From positions 3,623,632 through 3,687,631 of the forward strand of contig NW_003101682.1 in the NCBI RefSeq assembly GCF_000003855.2: a stretch of DNA of 64,000 nucleotides, written 5' to 3'. Positions 61,772 through 64,000 of the stretch are shown in pieces. The stretch's first letter is position 1. Each line of letters begins with the position of its first letter. The notes below the pieces were generated by a model, which saw only the letters and a program-made list of their open reading frames with translations, did not search any database and was not told the DNA's origin. The DNA is from Blastomyces gilchristii SLH14081 (Eukaryota > Ascomycota > Eurotiomycetes > Onygenales > Ajellomycetaceae). The translations under genes and the position numbers were made by a program.

Positions 61772-63427
61772 ATGGTAGAAATCAACGACCAAACCGCGCT
61801 GCTGGCATGCCCTGATGCAGATGGCCGCGGGGATCAACATGTCGGATCAAGAACATCTACATCACTTGATATTGGGGCCTCTAGTAGGCGCCGGTGGTCT
61901 CATTTTGACAGAAAACATACCGCTTTCTCACTGAGGGAACGCTGCGTTACTGTCTCCGTTGTGCTATGCTTGATGCTGATATGCACGGTGTTTATTTACG
62001 CATTGTAAGAAACCAAAAGCGATGAAATCCTTGCCCAATCAAATATAATACTTGCTGATAATGTATGCAATAGCGTTGTCCGTAATTCTGGTCGCGACCT
62101 GGTATGCAGCACAGTGCAAAATGGATACCAATGCCACCAAAAGTACTCCCAATCATGGGGCCAATATTCTCCTTTCTTTTCTCTGCAAACTATCTCAGAG
62201 ATATCTCCACAGGTTCCCATTGGTTGCACTATTACTTTCGTCCAAGTTCTCTCGAGACATGGAGCAAGATATCCAACCGAAAAAAAGTCTGCGATTTACT
62301 CGCAACTCATTAAGCGCATCCAGGATCGTACAGAGACATACCTTGGAGACTTCGCATTTCTAGAATCCTTCACTTATCCTCTGCAATCTGAAGATCTTAC
62401 GTCATTTGGGGTGTCTCAGATGATAGACTCTGGAACTAAATTCTACCGTCGTTATCGGCACCTAACCAAAGAATCCAACATTTTTATCCGAGCATCAGGC
62501 TCTCCACGGGTAATCGTGTCTGCAGAGAAATTCATCGACGGCTTCCATCAAGAGAAACTATCTGACCCGTCTGCAACCGATAAATCCCGCAAACCGTCTA
62601 TCGGCGTGGTAATCAGCGAAGAACCGGGCTCCAACAATACTCTAGACCACGCCAACTGCAACCTCTTTGAAGATGCCAAACCAGGCCTAGTTGCACAGGC
62701 AGAGTTCACAAAAGTCTTTGCGGCCCCAATCCTGAAGCGCGTCAACTCCCACCTTATCGGCGCGAACCTCGACATCGCTGACATCCCCTACCTAATGGAC
62801 CTCTGCTCTTTCCACACCGTCGCCATCACCCCAGACGCAAGCACCATCTCTCCCATCTGCACCCTCTTCACCGACGAAGAATGGACCCAATACGACTACT
62901 ACAACACCCTAGGAAAATACTACGGGCACAGCACTGGAAACCCACTCGGCGCCAGCCAGGGCGTCGGCTTTGTCAACGAGCTCATAGCCCGCCTAACAAA
63001 CACGCCAGTCACAGACTCCACCACCGTCAACCATACGCTCGACTCTAGCCCACACACCTTCCCACTAGACCTGCCCCTCTACGCAGACTTTAGCCACGAT
63101 AATACCATGGTATCCATCTTCACAGCCCTGGGGCTCTTCAACGGCACGGTGCCCCTCCCCAACACGACCGTGCGCAGTCCGGCGGAGAGCAAGGGCTTTT
63201 CCGCCGCCTGGATGGTCCCGTTTGGCGCCAGGGCGTACATAGAGAAGATGGAATGTGATTCGACGCCTATGGCGAGGGAGCCGCTGGTTCGGGTGCTGGT
63301 TAATGACCGCGTCGTGCCATTGCATGGGTGTAAAGTTGATGCGTTGGGGAGGTGCCGGTTGGAGGACTTTGTAGAGGGGTTGAGCTATGCGAGGGGAGGG
63401 GGGGATTGGGGGAAGTGTTTTATTTGA
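61772..63427 (+). CDS. Phytase (histidine acid phosphatase family), one intron, N-terminal membrane anchor
   Basis: This enzyme releases phosphate from phytate. Exon 1 is 61772-62004 and exon 2 is 62074-63427. The inferred 69-bp intron (GTAAGA...AATAG, branch-like GCTGAT at about 62054) gives 528 residues. The catalytic RHGARYP is at 139-145, with His140 as nucleophile. The acid motif SHDN has His419-Asp420. The N-terminal CSTVQNGYQC, WGQYSPFFSL and C-terminal VRVLVNDRVVPLHGC blocks are typical of fungal PhyA enzymes, which have about 440-470 residues. An N-glycosylation-type NHT is present. The extra length is an N-terminal arm of about 58 residues and a hydrophobic segment (about 60-78), suggesting a type II membrane anchor or uncleaved signal. 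ATG 61772 is in good context (gccATGg). A second acceptor at 62109 would drop the first Cys and is less likely. Confidence 0.9.
62005..62073 (+). other. Inferred phytase intron
   Basis: The donor GTAAGA is at 62005, a branch-like GCTGAT lies near 62054, and the acceptor AATAG ends at 62073. Exon 1 ends two bases into a codon and exon 2 supplies the third, restoring frame as ...FIYAF-VVRNSG...CSTVQNGYQC. Size and position near the 5' end fit introns of fungal phytase genes. Confidence 0.7.
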
Positions 63428-64000
63428 AATTCTTTGTTCTCTTTCTTTTTTAAAAAAATCAAATGAACGGGTACGGTGATGGGAGTTAAGGGACCTGGTC
63501 CAGGAGGGATTTGTCTCCTTTTTATTTATTTTACTCCTTTTTTTCCTTTTCCATTTTTTGCGTTGCATCGTCCCCTGATGATGCTTCGACTAAACCCTGC
63601 CTCTACCCCGGCCTCTTCCGTTGTTTTTCAACCTTTCCGTGATATTGGCACAAACTGGCTGTCCGTACCCCTGTCCCCCTGCTTTCCCCCTTCTTTTCTT
63701 TTCTTTTCTTGTCATTTTTTTTTGTATGTTCTTAGCATGTTAATGTTTCATGTCCATGTTGCACGGCCTCACGACTTTTCACGTTTCAGCAAAGACGATC
63801 TGGGTATACAACGAATCCAATCTACACCACCGATAGAGAGATAAACAAAAGACGATTTTTCTTAAGATAACTCGTTTTATTTTTATTTTTATTTTTATTT
63901 TTTTGCCGATAAACTTATTAAATATTGATGCGCAGCAGGCACTCTGTTTTGATTAGGTACCGTCCCACGGATAAAACATAGTTATTGACATCAGAACTAG
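63428..64000. other. Phytase 3' flank
   Basis: T-rich 3' UTR-like sequence with (TTTTA)n at about 63875-63902. The 122-codon plus frame at 63476-63844 is low-complexity and not credible. No further gene is visible before the end of the window. Confidence 0.55.

Noticed and set aside
62005..62109. Alternative phytase acceptor after 62109
   Set aside because: It also keeps frame, but it removes the conserved first Cys of the CSTVQNGYQC block that pairs in fungal phytases.
63065..63568. 167-codon minus-strand ORF across the phytase end
   Set aside because: Antisense shadow of the phytase coding sequence.

Overview
The window looks like a chromosome segment from a filamentous ascomycete (Pezizomycotina, most likely Eurotiales). 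The evidence is a histidine-acid phytase of the Aspergillus/Talaromyces type with one short fungal intron, a fungal bZIP factor, pyrimidine-rich promoters, and a very AT-rich repeat block carrying RIP-like C-to-T damage. The species was not identified.

Positions 1 to about 52,750 are one AT-rich block built almost entirely of nested transposons. CpG is nearly absent, CC/GG are rare, and TGG and CAG codons have often become TGA and TAG. No intact gene is visible in the block. Target-site duplications (TSDs) and paired LTRs let the nesting be read directly. A chromodomain Ty3/Gypsy element (E) runs from left of the window to 52,403, inside an old minus-strand LINE piece. A nearly complete Tad-like LINE (23,592-31,735) sits in E. 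A second Gypsy copy, C (32,769-45,780), sits in E and itself contains an unrelated minus-strand Gypsy element, D (38,117-45,363). A short hAT-like element lies in the 3' LTR of E and was split by Gypsy copy F (46,044-51,725). On the left, a complete-looking LINE (1-7,008) is followed by a rearranged LINE (7,009-23,285). That second LINE carries Gypsy copy A (7,873-19,475), which carries an autonomous-type hAT transposon (12,437-18,275). It also carries a small tRNA-headed, SINE-like insertion (19,905-20,275).

Between about 52,750 and 53,000 the base composition changes sharply to ordinary gene-bearing DNA. From 53 to 56.7 kb I see no gene I can support. A bZIP transcription factor gene is at 57,314-58,822 (+). 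A T-rich intergenic stretch of about 2.9 kb follows, then a phytase gene at 61,772-63,427 (+) with one inferred intron. The phytase has an N-terminal membrane anchor in place of an obvious cleavable signal peptide.

The observations most worth following up are the SINE-like element with a (TAA)n tail matching the LINE, the complementarity that suggests self-priming in the chromodomain Gypsy family, the matched autonomous and non-autonomous hAT pair with 8-bp TSDs, the undamaged 270-bp segment at the 5' end of one LINE, and the broad sequence context of the RIP-like mutations.
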